Assembly (NCBI GenBank): GCA_934555865.1
Contig: CAKTFI010000052.1
Location: forward strand, 1-7,097
Direction: 5' to 3'
DNA length: 7,097 bases
Origin: an uncultured Christensenellaceae bacterium
Lineage (GTDB): Bacteria; Bacillota; Clostridia; Christensenellales; Christensenellaceae
This document shows positions 1 through 6,489 of this stretch, one piece after another. Under the pieces are notes generated by a model, which made no database searches, was not told the DNA's origin, and worked only from the letters and a program-made list of their open reading frames with translations. Made by a program: the position numbers and the translations under genes. Numbering within the stretch: the first letter of the stretch is position 1; every line of letters starts with the position of its first letter.

Positions 1-601
1 GGCAAAGATCGCTTAGCGGGCAATCCCCACACTTGGGGGCGCGCGCGCTACAAACCTGCCGGCCGTGATAGATGAGCCAGTGATGCGCCTTGCCCCACTT
101 TTCGCGCGGGATCAGCGCGCAAAGCTGGCTTTCTGTGCTCTCCGGGTCTTTCGCATCCGAAAGCCCCAGCCGGTGCGAAACGCGAAATACATGCGTATCC
201 ACCGCCAGGCCCGGAATGTCAAACGCGTTTGAGAGCACGACATTGGCCGTCTTGCGCCCCACGCCGGGCAGCTTGGTGAGCGCCTCCATCGAGGGCGGCA
301 CCTCGCCCGCGTAGTCCTGGCAGAGCATCTTTGCCGTGCCGATCAGGTTTTTCGCCTTAACGCGGTAGCATCCGCAGCTGTGGATCTCCTGGCTCAGCTC
401 TTCCAGATCCGCCGCCGCCAACGCCCGCGCGTCGGGATAGTGCACAAACAGCGACGCCGTCACCTGATTCACCCGCACATCCGTGCACTGTGCCGAAAGG
501 ATCGTCGCCACCAGCAGCTGAAAGGCGTTTTCATAGTTCAGCGCCGGCTTGGCGTTCGGATACCACGCTTCCAACCGGCGGAAAATCTCCTGTTCCCGCA
601 T
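1..601 (-). CDS. nth: Endonuclease III (DNA glycosylase/AP lyase), 3' end cut off by window
   Basis: Base-excision repair enzyme that removes oxidised pyrimidines and cleaves at abasic sites. My minus-strand translation from the ATG at 601 gives 200 complete residues before the window edge. The helix-hairpin-helix is LPGVGRKTA (111-119), with the expected catalytic lysine at K117. The catalytic aspartate is D135 in AVDTHV. The C-terminal [4Fe-4S] loop has the family spacing C184-x6-C191-x2-C194-x5-C200, and the last cysteine is the final complete codon. E. coli Nth has the same pattern about three residues further on and is 211 aa, so only about ten residues should be missing. The start is supported by AAAGGAG ten bases or so upstream and by a promoter just before it. 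It appears to be transcribed separately from the redox genes. Family identification is very sure; MutY is excluded because the lysine is present. Confidence 0.96.
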   Translation of the reverse strand, partial: MREQEIFRRLEAWYPNAKPALNYENAFQLLVATILSAQCTDVRVNQVTASLFVHYPDARALAAADLEELSQEIHSCGCYRVKAKNLIGTAKMLCQDYAGEVPPSMEALTKLPGVGRKTANVVLSNAFDIPGLAVDTHVFRVSHRLGLSDAKDPESTESQLCALIPREKWGKAHHWLIYHGRQVCSARAPKCGDCPLSDLC

Positions 602-633
602 CTGTCACCCTCTCCTTTGCTATACTTCCCTAT

Positions 634-662
634 ACTATAGCAAAAAAAATGCCGTTCGTCCA
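634..662 (-). promoter_or_regulatory. Sigma-A-type promoter for nth, with extended -10
   Basis: On the minus strand TGGACG (657-662, four of six consensus bases) is followed after 17 bases by TATAGT (634-639, five of six). The TG of an extended -10 element (TGCTATAGT) is present. The spacer contains a run of eight T. Transcription would start near 627, leaving a leader of about 25 bases that contains AAAGGAG before the nth ATG. Read by eye, not tested. Confidence 0.5.
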
Positions 663-702
663 TCAAATTCCCAAAAGAGCTGCCCGCCGCGCCGTGGGAC
701 GC

Positions 703-733
703 AAAAAGGAGCGCCCGAGACACCGGCCGCCCC
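703..733 (-). terminator. Intrinsic terminator after nfnB
   Basis: About 20 bases past the nfnB stop, the minus strand reads GGGGCG-G-CCG, a six-base loop, CGG-G-CGCTCC, then TTTTT (703-707). The stem is six pairs (one G-U), a G/G mismatch, then three more pairs. A-rich sequence before the stem (735-737) can pair with the T-run, lengthening the stem. This is the usual form of a rho-independent terminator. It separates nfnAB from the nth promoter. Confidence 0.6.
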
Positions 734-755
734 CTTTGCGTTTTTCGATCGAAGT

Positions 756-2147
756 TTATTTCTGCTGCAAATAAGCATCCATCGCCGCCGCGGCGCGCTT
801 GCCCGCGCCCATGGCCAAGATCACCGTCGCCGCACCCGTCACGGCGTCGCCGCCGGCGTATACACCCTCCAGGCTCGTGAGTCCGTCCTCGTCCGCCTCG
901 ATGCCACCCCAGGGCTTGGTCTTGAGGTCCGGCGTCGCATGCTTCAACAGCGGGTTCGGGCTCTGCCCAATCGCAATGACCACTGCGTCCGCATCCAGCA
1001 CATATTCGCTGCCTTCCATCGGCACCGGCCGACGACGGCCGGACGCATCCGGTTCGCCGAGCTGCATCTTGATGTTGCGGATGCCCGTGACATTGCTCTT
1101 TTCGTCGCCCAGGATCTCCACCGGGTTCTGCAGCAGGCGGAACTCGATGCCCTCCTCCTTCGCGTGATGGACTTCCTCCAACCGCGCTGGCATTTCCTCT
1201 TCGCTCCGGCGATAGATGATATATACCTTTTCCGCCCCAAGGCGCTTGGCGCAGCGTGCCGCGTCCATCGCGACATTGCCGCCGCCCACGACGGCTACCG
1301 TGTGATACGGCTTGATTGGCGTGTCAAATTCCGGGAATTTATACGCCTTCATCAGGTTGATGCGCGTCAAAAATTCGTTGGCCGAATACACGCCGTTAAA
1401 ATTCTCACCGGGGATGCGCATAAAGCTTGGCAGCCCTGCGCCGGAGCCGATGAAGATCGCCTCATAGCCCGCTTCCTTCAATTCGTCGAGTGAGAAGATC
1501 TTGCCGATGACCATGTTCTTTTCGATCTTGACGCCCATCTTTTCCAGGCCGCGGATCTCCGCATTCACGAGCTCCTTGGGGAGACGGAACTGCGGGATGC
1601 CGTATTGCAGCACGCCGCCCGCCACATGGAAGGCCTCAAACACGGTGACATCATAGCCCTTCTTGGCCAGGTCGCCCGCGCAGCTGAGCCCTGCCGGGCC
1701 GGAGCCGATCACCGCCACCTTGCGGCCGTTTTTGTGGATCTCCTGCGTGCTCTCATACCCATGCGTCATCGCATAGTCCGCGCAGAAGCGCTCCAGGCGG
1801 CCGATGCCGACCGGCTGTCCCTTGATCCCGCGGACGCACTTGCCCTCGCACTGGTTTTCCTGCGGGCACACGCGGCCGCAGATCGCGGGCAGGCTGTTCG
1901 TCTCTTTGATCTTTTCGTAGGCTTCGATGAACTTGCCTTCCTGCACTAGGGCGATGAATTCCGGGATCTTTACATTGACCGGGCACCCCGACACGCAGGG
2001 CATGTTCTTGCACCCGAGGCAGCGCGCCGCTTCCTCCAGCGCCATCTCCTCGGTGTAGCCGAGCGCAACTTCCTCAAAATTCGTGCTGCGTTCCTTGGGG
2101 TCCCGTTCCGGCATCGCGACCTTTGTAAGCGACATATTCTTCTTCAT
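756..2147 (-). CDS. nfnB: NfnB: large subunit of electron-bifurcating NADH-dependent reduced ferredoxin:NADP+ oxidoreductase (GltD-like)
   Basis: Cytoplasmic flavoprotein that carries the bifurcating FAD and the NADP(H) site of NfnAB, which couples 2 NADP+ + reduced ferredoxin + NADH. It is 463 aa from the chosen ATG. An N-terminal Fer4_20-type domain has C43, C46, C51, C55, then C90, C94, C100, C104, enough for two [4Fe-4S] clusters. E119 in GRLERF aligns with the known non-cysteine ligand position of dihydropyrimidine dehydrogenase (Gln156). The FAD Rossmann motif is GSGPAG (148-153). The NADP motif is GGGNVAMD (288-295), with R313-R314 suited to bind the 2'-phosphate. The C-terminal FAD motif is AGGD (431-434). 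Automatic annotation often calls this family glutamate synthase small subunit (GltD/GltA). No glutamate synthase large subunit is nearby, and the partner is NfnA, so NfnB is preferred. An alternative GTG start at 2171 would add eight residues, but the ATGA overlap with nfnA and GGAGGA nine bases upstream favour 2147. Confidence 0.9.
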   Translation of the reverse strand: MKKNMSLTKVAMPERDPKERSTNFEEVALGYTEEMALEEAARCLGCKNMPCVSGCPVNVKIPEFIALVQEGKFIEAYEKIKETNSLPAICGRVCPQENQCEGKCVRGIKGQPVGIGRLERFCADYAMTHGYESTQEIHKNGRKVAVIGSGPAGLSCAGDLAKKGYDVTVFEAFHVAGGVLQYGIPQFRLPKELVNAEIRGLEKMGVKIEKNMVIGKIFSLDELKEAGYEAIFIGSGAGLPSFMRIPGENFNGVYSANEFLTRINLMKAYKFPEFDTPIKPYHTVAVVGGGNVAMDAARCAKRLGAEKVYIIYRRSEEEMPARLEEVHHAKEEGIEFRLLQNPVEILGDEKSNVTGIRNIKMQLGEPDASGRRRPVPMEGSEYVLDADAVVIAIGQSPNPLLKHATPDLKTKPWGGIEADEDGLTSLEGVYAGGDAVTGAATVILAMGAGKRAAAAMDAYLQQK

Positions 2148-2989
2148 TTGCCCATTTCCTCCATTCTGCACCGATGGAGGCGCAGGCTTTCCTGTTCCTG
2201 TCCCCGATACATCGGCTGGCGGCGCATCGCCGAGTCAAAATCCACCAGATGTCCGTCAAAATCCGGCCCGTCCACACAGGCGAACTTGGTCTCGCCGCCC
2301 ACGACAACGCGGCATCCGCCGCACATGCCCGTCCCGTCGATCATGATCGGGTTCATGCTGATGACCGTCTTGATGCCGTATTCCTTGGTGAGCAGGCAGA
2401 CGAACTTCATCATGATGAGCGGCCCGATTGCGATGACGAGGTCATACTTTTCGCCCGCCTCGATCCGCTCGCGCAGCACATCCGTCACCAGGCCCTTGCG
2501 GCCGTTGCTGCCGTCGTCCGTCGTGATATAGAGGTTATCCGAGCAGGCACGCATCTCCTCTTCCAAAATGATGAAATCCGTGCTGCGGAATCCTGCAATC
2601 ATGTCCACGCTCACGCCCATCGCCGACAGCTTCTTTGCCTGCGGGTAGGCGATCGCCGTGCCCAGGCCGCCACCGATCACCGCGACCTTGCGGATGCCTG
2701 GCTCAAATTCCGACGCCTTGCCGAGCGGGCCGACAAAGTCCAACAGCGCGTCCCCCGCCTGCAGTTCGTTGAGCTGCGTCGTCGTCTTGCCGACAATCTG
2801 GAAAATGATTGTCACTGTCCCCTGTTCCCGGTCGAAATCCGCCACAGTGAGCGGGATGCGCTCGCCCTGTTCATCGATCCGCAGGATGATGAACTGCCCC
2901 GGCTCCGCCTTTCGCGCGATGGCCGGCGCGTCGATCACCATTTTTGTGATCTGCGGCCCCAAGACCTTTTTTTCAAGTATTTTGTACAT
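2144..2989 (-). CDS. nfnA: NfnA: small subunit of electron-bifurcating NADH-dependent reduced ferredoxin:NADP+ oxidoreductase (PyrK/SudB-like)
   Basis: FAD- and [2Fe-2S]-containing subunit, 281 aa, that handles NAD(H) and passes electrons to NfnB. The fold is that of ferredoxin-NADP reductase. A beta-barrel FAD domain has RIPLT (44-48) and GKTT (67-70). An NAD domain has GGGLGTA (106-112). The C-terminal cluster loop reads D218-x4-C223-x2-C226-x11-C238. In PyrK, the electron-transfer subunit of dihydroorotate dehydrogenase, the first ligand is cysteine. An aspartate there is the known feature of Nfn small subunits, so this gene should not be called pyrK even though automatic naming often says sulfide/dihydroorotate dehydrogenase-like. 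The start is supported by AAAGGAG at 2998-3004, eight bases upstream. It is the first gene of a two-gene unit with its own promoter and overlaps nfnB by four bases. Confidence 0.9.
   Translation of the reverse strand: MYKILEKKVLGPQITKMVIDAPAIARKAEPGQFIILRIDEQGERIPLTVADFDREQGTVTIIFQIVGKTTTQLNELQAGDALLDFVGPLGKASEFEPGIRKVAVIGGGLGTAIAYPQAKKLSAMGVSVDMIAGFRSTDFIILEEEMRACSDNLYITTDDGSNGRKGLVTDVLRERIEAGEKYDLVIAIGPLIMMKFVCLLTKEYGIKTVISMNPIMIDGTGMCGGCRVVVGGETKFACVDGPDFDGHLVDFDSAMRRQPMYRGQEQESLRLHRCRMEEMGK
2157..2162 (-). promoter_or_regulatory. Ribosome binding site deciding the nfnB start
   Basis: GGAGGA lies inside the end of nfnA, nine bases before the ATG at 2147, whose last two bases form part of the nfnA TGA (ATGA). 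This arrangement suggests translational coupling. It makes the upstream GTG at 2171, which lies before this site, an unlikely start. Confidence 0.7.
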
Positions 2990-3057
2990 GCCTTCGACTC
3001 CTTTATAATTTGTCCTCTCTATCGCACTCTTTGCCTTTTGACACGATTATTAAATTT

Positions 3058-3086
3058 ATTATATCCACTCGGGCCGGGAAATGCAA
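3058..3086 (-). promoter_or_regulatory. Promoter of nfnAB
   Basis: A perfect TATAAT (3058-3063) lies 17 bases downstream of TTGCAT (3081-3086, matching the TTG of TTGACA). Predicted start is near 3051, giving a leader of about 60 bases before the nfnA ATG. The -35 element directly abuts the hairpin at 3087-3116. The -10 and start region are very AT-rich in an otherwise GC-rich window. No clear Rex-type operator was seen. Confidence 0.55.
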
Positions 3087-3116
3087 GAAGAGGCACGGAA
3101 TCCTCCATGCCTCTTC
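3087..3116 (-). terminator. Strong hairpin after the 2-oxoacid oxidoreductase operon, probable terminator
   Basis: Minus-strand RNA would form GAAGAGGCATGGA / TCCGTGCCTCTTC around a GGAT loop: 13 continuous pairs with one G-U. The G-U becomes a C/A mismatch on the other strand, so the structure favours minus-strand transcription. It starts 18 bases past the gamma-subunit stop. The following bases, TTGCATTT, are only moderately T-rich, so termination may be partial. Processing or mRNA 3'-end protection is an alternative role. Confidence 0.55.
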
Positions 3117-3133
3117 CAAGAAATGCTCTGTTG

Positions 3134-3670
3134 TTACCGCACGGCCTCGGCGCCCTTTTGCAGCGCCTCCGCATTCACCGGGATCAGGTGCGCCTTGCGC
3201 TCCCCAAAGGAGGCTCGAAGGCAGGAAAGCGCCGTATCCGGGGAAACGATATGCGTCTTTTCCAGCACTGCCCCCAGCATAACCATGTTGGCCACCCGGC
3301 CGTTGCCAATCTCGTCCGCAATGGCATTTACCGGCACATAGTAGGTCTCGATGTCTGCTCTATCCGTCTTAAGGTCGATGAGCGAGCTGTTGACAAATAG
3401 CTTGCCGCCCGGTGCCACACTCGCCTCATACTTCTCAAAGGACGGCCGGTTCATGACGATCACGACATCCGCCTCTGTGACGACCGGGCTTCCCACCTCT
3501 TCCTCCGACACGACGACGCAGCAATTGGCCGTGCCGCCGCGCATCTCCGGGCCATAGGACGGCAGCCAGGAGACATTCTTTCCCTCCTGCAATCCGGCAT
3601 AGGCGAGGAGCTGCCCCAGGAGCAGCACGCCCTGTCCGCCGAATCCCGCGCTGATGATCTGATGCGTCAT
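3134..3670 (-). CDS. 2-oxoacid:ferredoxin oxidoreductase, gamma subunit
   Basis: Gamma subunit, 178 aa, of the oxidoreductase encoded by the two genes before it. In this family the domain contributes to coenzyme A binding and completes the complex that oxidises a 2-oxoacid to acyl-CoA. The N terminus has GFGGQG (9-14), typical of the POR/KOR/VOR gamma family, followed by SYGPEMRGG (38-46). The length is normal for a stand-alone gamma subunit. Translation should be efficient: a full AAGGAGGT lies eight bases before the ATG, and the beta-subunit stop is one base upstream (TGA-G-ATG). It is the last gene before the hairpin at 3087-3116. Family members are named PorG, KorC or VorC depending on substrate, which the sequence alone does not settle. 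Confidence 0.9.
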   Translation of the reverse strand: MTHQIISAGFGGQGVLLLGQLLAYAGLQEGKNVSWLPSYGPEMRGGTANCCVVVSEEEVGSPVVTEADVVIVMNRPSFEKYEASVAPGGKLFVNSSLIDLKTDRADIETYYVPVNAIADEIGNGRVANMVMLGAVLEKTHIVSPDTALSCLRASFGERKAHLIPVNAEALQKGAEAVR

Positions 3671-3671
3671 C

Positions 3672-4409
3672 TCACTCGACCTCCTTCTTGACCCCCAACG
3701 GGTAGTAGGGGATCATGTTGTCCTTGAGCCAGCCAAGCGCCGCCTTGGGCGTCATGCCCCAGTTGGTGGGGCAGGTGGAGAGCAGCTCGACAAAGGAAAA
3801 GCCGCGCCCCTCCATCTGATAGGTGAGCGCCTTTTTGATGGCCTTCTTGGCCTGGATGATGTGCGGCACATCGTGCATGGAGACGCGCTCCACAAAGCAC
3901 GCGCCGTCCAGCGTCGCGAGCAGCTCCGACATGCGGATCGGCAGGCCGCAGTGCTCCTTCTGCCGGCCGTAGGGCGAGGTCGTCGTCACCTGTCCCTCCA
4001 GCGTCGTCGGGGCCATCTGCCCGCCTGTCATGCCATAGATGGCGTTGTTGATGAAGATCGTCGTGATCTTTTCGCCGCGCGCCGCCGCATGCACGATCTC
4101 GGCCGTGCCGATGGAGGCGAGGTCGCCATCCCCCTGATAGGTAAAGACCAGCTTGTCCGGATGCACGCGCTTGATGCCTGTCGCCACTGCCGGGGCGCGG
4201 CCATGCGCCGCCTCCATCATATCGCAGTTGAAGTAGTTATAGGCAAACACAGCGCAACCCACCGGCGCGACGCCGATCGCCTTGTCCTCCATATGCAGCT
4301 CCTCGATGCATTCCGCCAGCAGCCGATGCGCAATACCGTGCGTGCAGCCCGGGCAATAGTGAAACGGCACATCGGTGAGCATTTTCGTCTTTTCAAATAC
4401 AACGGCCAT
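3672..4409 (-). CDS. 2-oxoacid:ferredoxin oxidoreductase, beta subunit (thiamine pyrophosphate-binding)
   Basis: Binds the diphosphate side of thiamine pyrophosphate in the 2-oxoacid oxidoreductase. The 245 aa protein has CPGCTHG (19-25) near the N terminus, PVGCAVF (49-55), then the TPP signature GDGD (93-96) ending in NN (121-122) and followed by YGMTGGQ (125-131). This order and the length match the stand-alone beta subunits of the KOR/VOR group. C19 and C22 belong to the conserved CPGC motif. The gene starts one base after the alpha stop (TAA-G-ATG), with a modest GGCAGGGA ribosome binding site, so it is probably translated in concert with alpha. Related genes are labelled vorA, korB or simply thiamine pyrophosphate-dependent enzyme. 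I am sure of the family but not of the substrate. Confidence 0.92.
   Translation of the reverse strand: MAVVFEKTKMLTDVPFHYCPGCTHGIAHRLLAECIEELHMEDKAIGVAPVGCAVFAYNYFNCDMMEAAHGRAPAVATGIKRVHPDKLVFTYQGDGDLASIGTAEIVHAAARGEKITTIFINNAIYGMTGGQMAPTTLEGQVTTTSPYGRQKEHCGLPIRMSELLATLDGACFVERVSMHDVPHIIQAKKAIKKALTYQMEGRGFSFVELLSTCPTNWGMTPKAALGWLKDNMIPYYPLGVKKEVE
3679..3686 (-). promoter_or_regulatory. Strong ribosome binding site of the gamma subunit
   Basis: AAGGAGGT, a full match to the anti-Shine-Dalgarno core, sits eight bases before the gamma ATG and within the last codons of the beta gene. It confirms the start at 3670. Confidence 0.75.
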
Positions 4410-4410
4410 C

Positions 4411-5697
4411 TTATTCCCTGCCTTTCGTCAAACGGAGCACTTCTTCGACCATGCCCTGCGTCGTGGGGACAAACCCGCCGAGCGTCCCCTGGAAATACAC
4501 CGGCTTCCTGCCGGCCACCGCCAGGCGGACATCCTCCACCATCTGCCCCGCGCTCATCTCCACGGTGAGGAAGGCCTTCACATGATCCGCCGCCCGGGCA
4601 AACGCAGCCTCCGGGAAGGGCCACAGCGTGAGCGGCCGGATCAGCCCCGCCTTCACGCCCATCTGCCGCAGCTTCAATACGGCGCTCTTGGCGATGCGTG
4701 CGGTCGTCCCATAGGCGGCGATGCAATACTCGGCATCCTCCATCCGGAATTCCTCCACCCGCGTTTCCCGCTCCGTGATCGCGGCATAGCGCGCAAGCAG
4801 GCGTTCCGAGACCTCCTGCATCTCCTCCGCCTCGATATACAGCGAATTGATGACCGCGCGCGGACGGGACTTGTCCGACCAGCCCGTCGCGGCCCAGGTC
4901 TTGGGCGGCAGCTCGCGCTTTTTCGCGGCGCGGAATTCCACCGGCTCCATGATCTGCCCAATCATGCCGTCACCCAAGATCATCACCGGGATCCGGTAGG
5001 TATCCGCGATATCAAACCCTTCCATGACCATGTCCGCCGCCTCCTGCACTGTAGACGGCGCCAGCACAACAAGATGGTAATCCCCGTGGCCGCCACCCTT
5101 CGTCGCCTGGAAATAGTCGCCCTGCGCCGGCAGAATCCCGCCGAGGCCTGGCCCCACGCGCATCATGTTGACGATCACGCACGGAAGCTCCGCACAGGCG
5201 ATATAGCTGATCCCCTCCTGCTTCAGGCTGATCCCCGGGCTGGAGGAGGAGGTCATCACGCGCGCGCCCGCACCGGCCGCGCCATAGACCATGTTGATCG
5301 CCGCGACTTCACTTTCCGCCTGCAGAAAGCACCCGCCCTCCTTGGGCAGGCGGCGGCTCATATACTCCGGGATCTCGTTCTGCGGCGTGATCGGGTATCC
5401 AAAGAAGTATCTGCATCCCGCCTGGATCGCCGCCTCGCCGATCGCTTCGCTCCCCTTCATCAATTTCTTTGCCATGTTTTTCCCCTTTTCTAAGCGCTCT
5501 ACCGTGAATACGACATCCGGGCACATCCGGGCGCAGGACGCACAGCCGATGCAGGCCTCCATATCCACAATGCCAATCGGATGATACCCCTTCGTGTTCA
5601 ATTTTTCCTTATGCAGCTGCAACAAATGTTTGGGACAGGCGTCCACACACAGAGAACAACCTTTGCAGGCCTCCTCACGGATTGTCAGCTTCGCCAT
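4411..5697 (-). CDS. vorB: 2-oxoacid:ferredoxin oxidoreductase, ferredoxin-like delta subunit fused to alpha subunit (VorB type)
   Basis: A 428 aa protein made of two parts that are usually separate genes. Residues 1-68 are a two-cluster ferredoxin domain: C11-x2-C14-x2-C17-x3-C21-P and C49-x2-C52-x2-C55-x3-C59-P, which passes electrons from the active site to ferredoxin. Residues 75-428 start with MAKKLMKG and are a full-length alpha subunit. It has YPITP (101-105), QAESE (126-130, the glutamates near the thiamine ring), SSSSPG (150-155), a GPGLGG segment and a C-terminal AYGTTARIAKSA region. The alpha part resembles proteins named 3-methyl-2-oxobutanoate dehydrogenase subunit VorB, hence a likely branched-chain 2-oxoacid substrate; 2-oxoglutarate (KorA) remains possible. 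The start has GAGGT six bases upstream. The junction may still allow a separate alpha start at 5475 (see that site). The beta gene follows after one base. Confidence 0.88.
   Translation of the reverse strand: MAKLTIREEACKGCSLCVDACPKHLLQLHKEKLNTKGYHPIGIVDMEACIGCASCARMCPDVVFTVERLEKGKNMAKKLMKGSEAIGEAAIQAGCRYFFGYPITPQNEIPEYMSRRLPKEGGCFLQAESEVAAINMVYGAAGAGARVMTSSSSPGISLKQEGISYIACAELPCVIVNMMRVGPGLGGILPAQGDYFQATKGGGHGDYHLVVLAPSTVQEAADMVMEGFDIADTYRIPVMILGDGMIGQIMEPVEFRAAKKRELPPKTWAATGWSDKSRPRAVINSLYIEAEEMQEVSERLLARYAAITERETRVEEFRMEDAEYCIAAYGTTARIAKSAVLKLRQMGVKAGLIRPLTLWPFPEAAFARAADHVKAFLTVEMSAGQMVEDVRLAVAGRKPVYFQGTLGGFVPTTQGMVEEVLRLTKGRE
5473..5487 (-). promoter_or_regulatory. Possible internal translation start at the delta-alpha junction
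   Basis: AAGGGG (5482-5487), six bases before the in-frame ATG at 5475, looks like a worn Shine-Dalgarno site. That ATG begins MAKKLMKG, the usual N terminus of a separate VorB alpha subunit. The linker codon TTA (5491-5493, L69) is one base change from TAA. The site could be a relic of two separate genes or could still give some free alpha subunit. Confidence 0.4.
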
Positions 5698-5756
5698 GAC
5701 CGTACCTCACTTCCCGTTTTCCGCAAATTTCGAGAACAAGCTCAATATTTTCTAAT

Positions 5757-5765
5757 AGAATAGCA
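5757..5765 (-). promoter_or_regulatory. Weak candidate promoter element before vorB
   Basis: TGCTATTCT on the minus strand resembles an extended -10 (TG-N-TATTCT, four of six). No convincing -35 is seen. It overlaps a small palindrome, TTCTAATAGAA (5750-5760, plus strand). The 95-base gap between the ATPase and vorB holds no clear terminator, so read-through from upstream is equally likely. Confidence 0.25.
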
Positions 5766-5792
5766 TACTTCGCCCGCGCTGTACAGGGATTT

Positions 5793-6482
5793 TCATACAA
5801 TTTCGTCCAGCCAGGCCGGGCGCATATATAGCCTGATGGGGAGCACGGCGTGTTCCCCCGCATATGCCTCCGCAAGGCTCTCTGTGAGGGCCACACACTT
5901 CACCGGCAGCCCCGTGCGCCGGGAAAGCTCCTCCGTCACCGCCTCGCCCGCACGGACAACCTCCATATCCGTCTCGCGCGCCAAGTTGGCGTTGGAAACA
6001 AGCCCGGTGATGCGGATGCCCGCGCGCCCTTCAATCTCGCGCAGCAGGGAGAGAATTGCATCGGCGTCCTCCTGCATGGGGCGTGCTGGGTTGACCACGA
6101 ACAGGAACTCGCTCTCCGCCGCATTTTTGGCGAAATGCTCCCGCAGCAGCCCGAGCACCGCCGCGCCGACCGGGTCTCCCCCGATGTCAAAGACCGCCCG
6201 ATCCGGCCGAGTGTCGAACGGCGCATAGATCTCGGCCGGCAGCGTCGGCACATCCATCGTCGTGTTGGCATAGTCCGGCTTGACGACGCGCACACCCGCC
6301 GCCTCCAGCATCTCCTGCTTGCTCGAGGACTTGAAATACGGGTTGATGATGTCCATATCCACGAGCATCGTGCTGCCCCGCGCCGCCGCCTGCATAGCGA
6401 GGTTTAGAGCGAGCTCTGTCTTTCCGCTCCCAAAATTCCCGATCAGCACGGTATACCGCTTAAAAACAGGTCGTTTCTGCAT
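5793..6482 (-). CDS. P-loop ATPase of the SIMIBI/MinD-like type, function unknown
   Basis: A 229 aa soluble nucleotide-binding protein. The Walker A motif is GNFGSGKT (15-22). VDMDIINPYFKS (41-52) holds two aspartates (D42, D44) like the switch region of MinD/ParA-class enzymes. DIGGD (99-103) is in the Walker B position, and GLVSNANLA later could contact the base. The Walker A lacks the signature lysine of true ParA/MinD proteins (N16 is there instead), so a role in partitioning or division is not indicated. There is no CxxC pair, so it is not an Mrp/Nbp35-like iron-sulfur carrier. No membrane segment is seen. The start at 6482 follows AGGAGG by seven bases. It sits between a flavoprotein gene and the 2-oxoacid oxidoreductase genes, which suggests but does not prove a shared process. 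I do not recognise a specific function. Confidence 0.8.
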   Translation of the reverse strand: MQKRPVFKRYTVLIGNFGSGKTELALNLAMQAAARGSTMLVDMDIINPYFKSSSKQEMLEAAGVRVVKPDYANTTMDVPTLPAEIYAPFDTRPDRAVFDIGGDPVGAAVLGLLREHFAKNAAESEFLFVVNPARPMQEDADAILSLLREIEGRAGIRITGLVSNANLARETDMEVVRAGEAVTEELSRRTGLPVKCVALTESLAEAYAGEHAVLPIRLYMRPAWLDEIV

Positions 6483-6489
6483 AGATACT

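Noticed and set aside
549..1493. A 314-codon open frame on the plus strand crossing the nth-nfnB gap
   Set aside because: It overlaps the nth start, promoter and terminator and is antisense to nfnB. The protein has no recognisable motif.
756..2147. Glutamate synthase small subunit (GltD)
   Set aside because: The domain layout is shared, but there is no large subunit in the window and the overlapping partner is the Nfn small subunit with its diagnostic aspartate ligand.
3045..3064. AT-rich imperfect palindrome over the nfnAB -10 as a possible repressor operator
   Set aside because: The symmetry is short and broken by mismatches and is what AT-rich promoter sequence gives by chance. It does not match a Rex-type site.
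2174..3400. A 408-codon open frame on the plus strand
   Set aside because: It lies antisense to nfnA and the gamma subunit. Its translation is rich in Arg, His and Ala with no recognisable motif, as expected for a shadow frame in GC-rich DNA.
3861..4568. A 235-codon open frame on the plus strand
   Set aside because: It is antisense to the beta subunit and the end of alpha, with an Arg/His-rich shadow composition.
4375..5493. A 372-codon open frame on the plus strand
   Set aside because: It is antisense to the well-supported delta-alpha gene. Composition is skewed to Arg, His and Leu, there is no domain, and it is a shadow frame.
5793..6482. ParA/MinD partition or division ATPase
   Set aside because: The Walker A GNFGSGKT lacks the signature lysine after the first glycine, and the context is metabolic.
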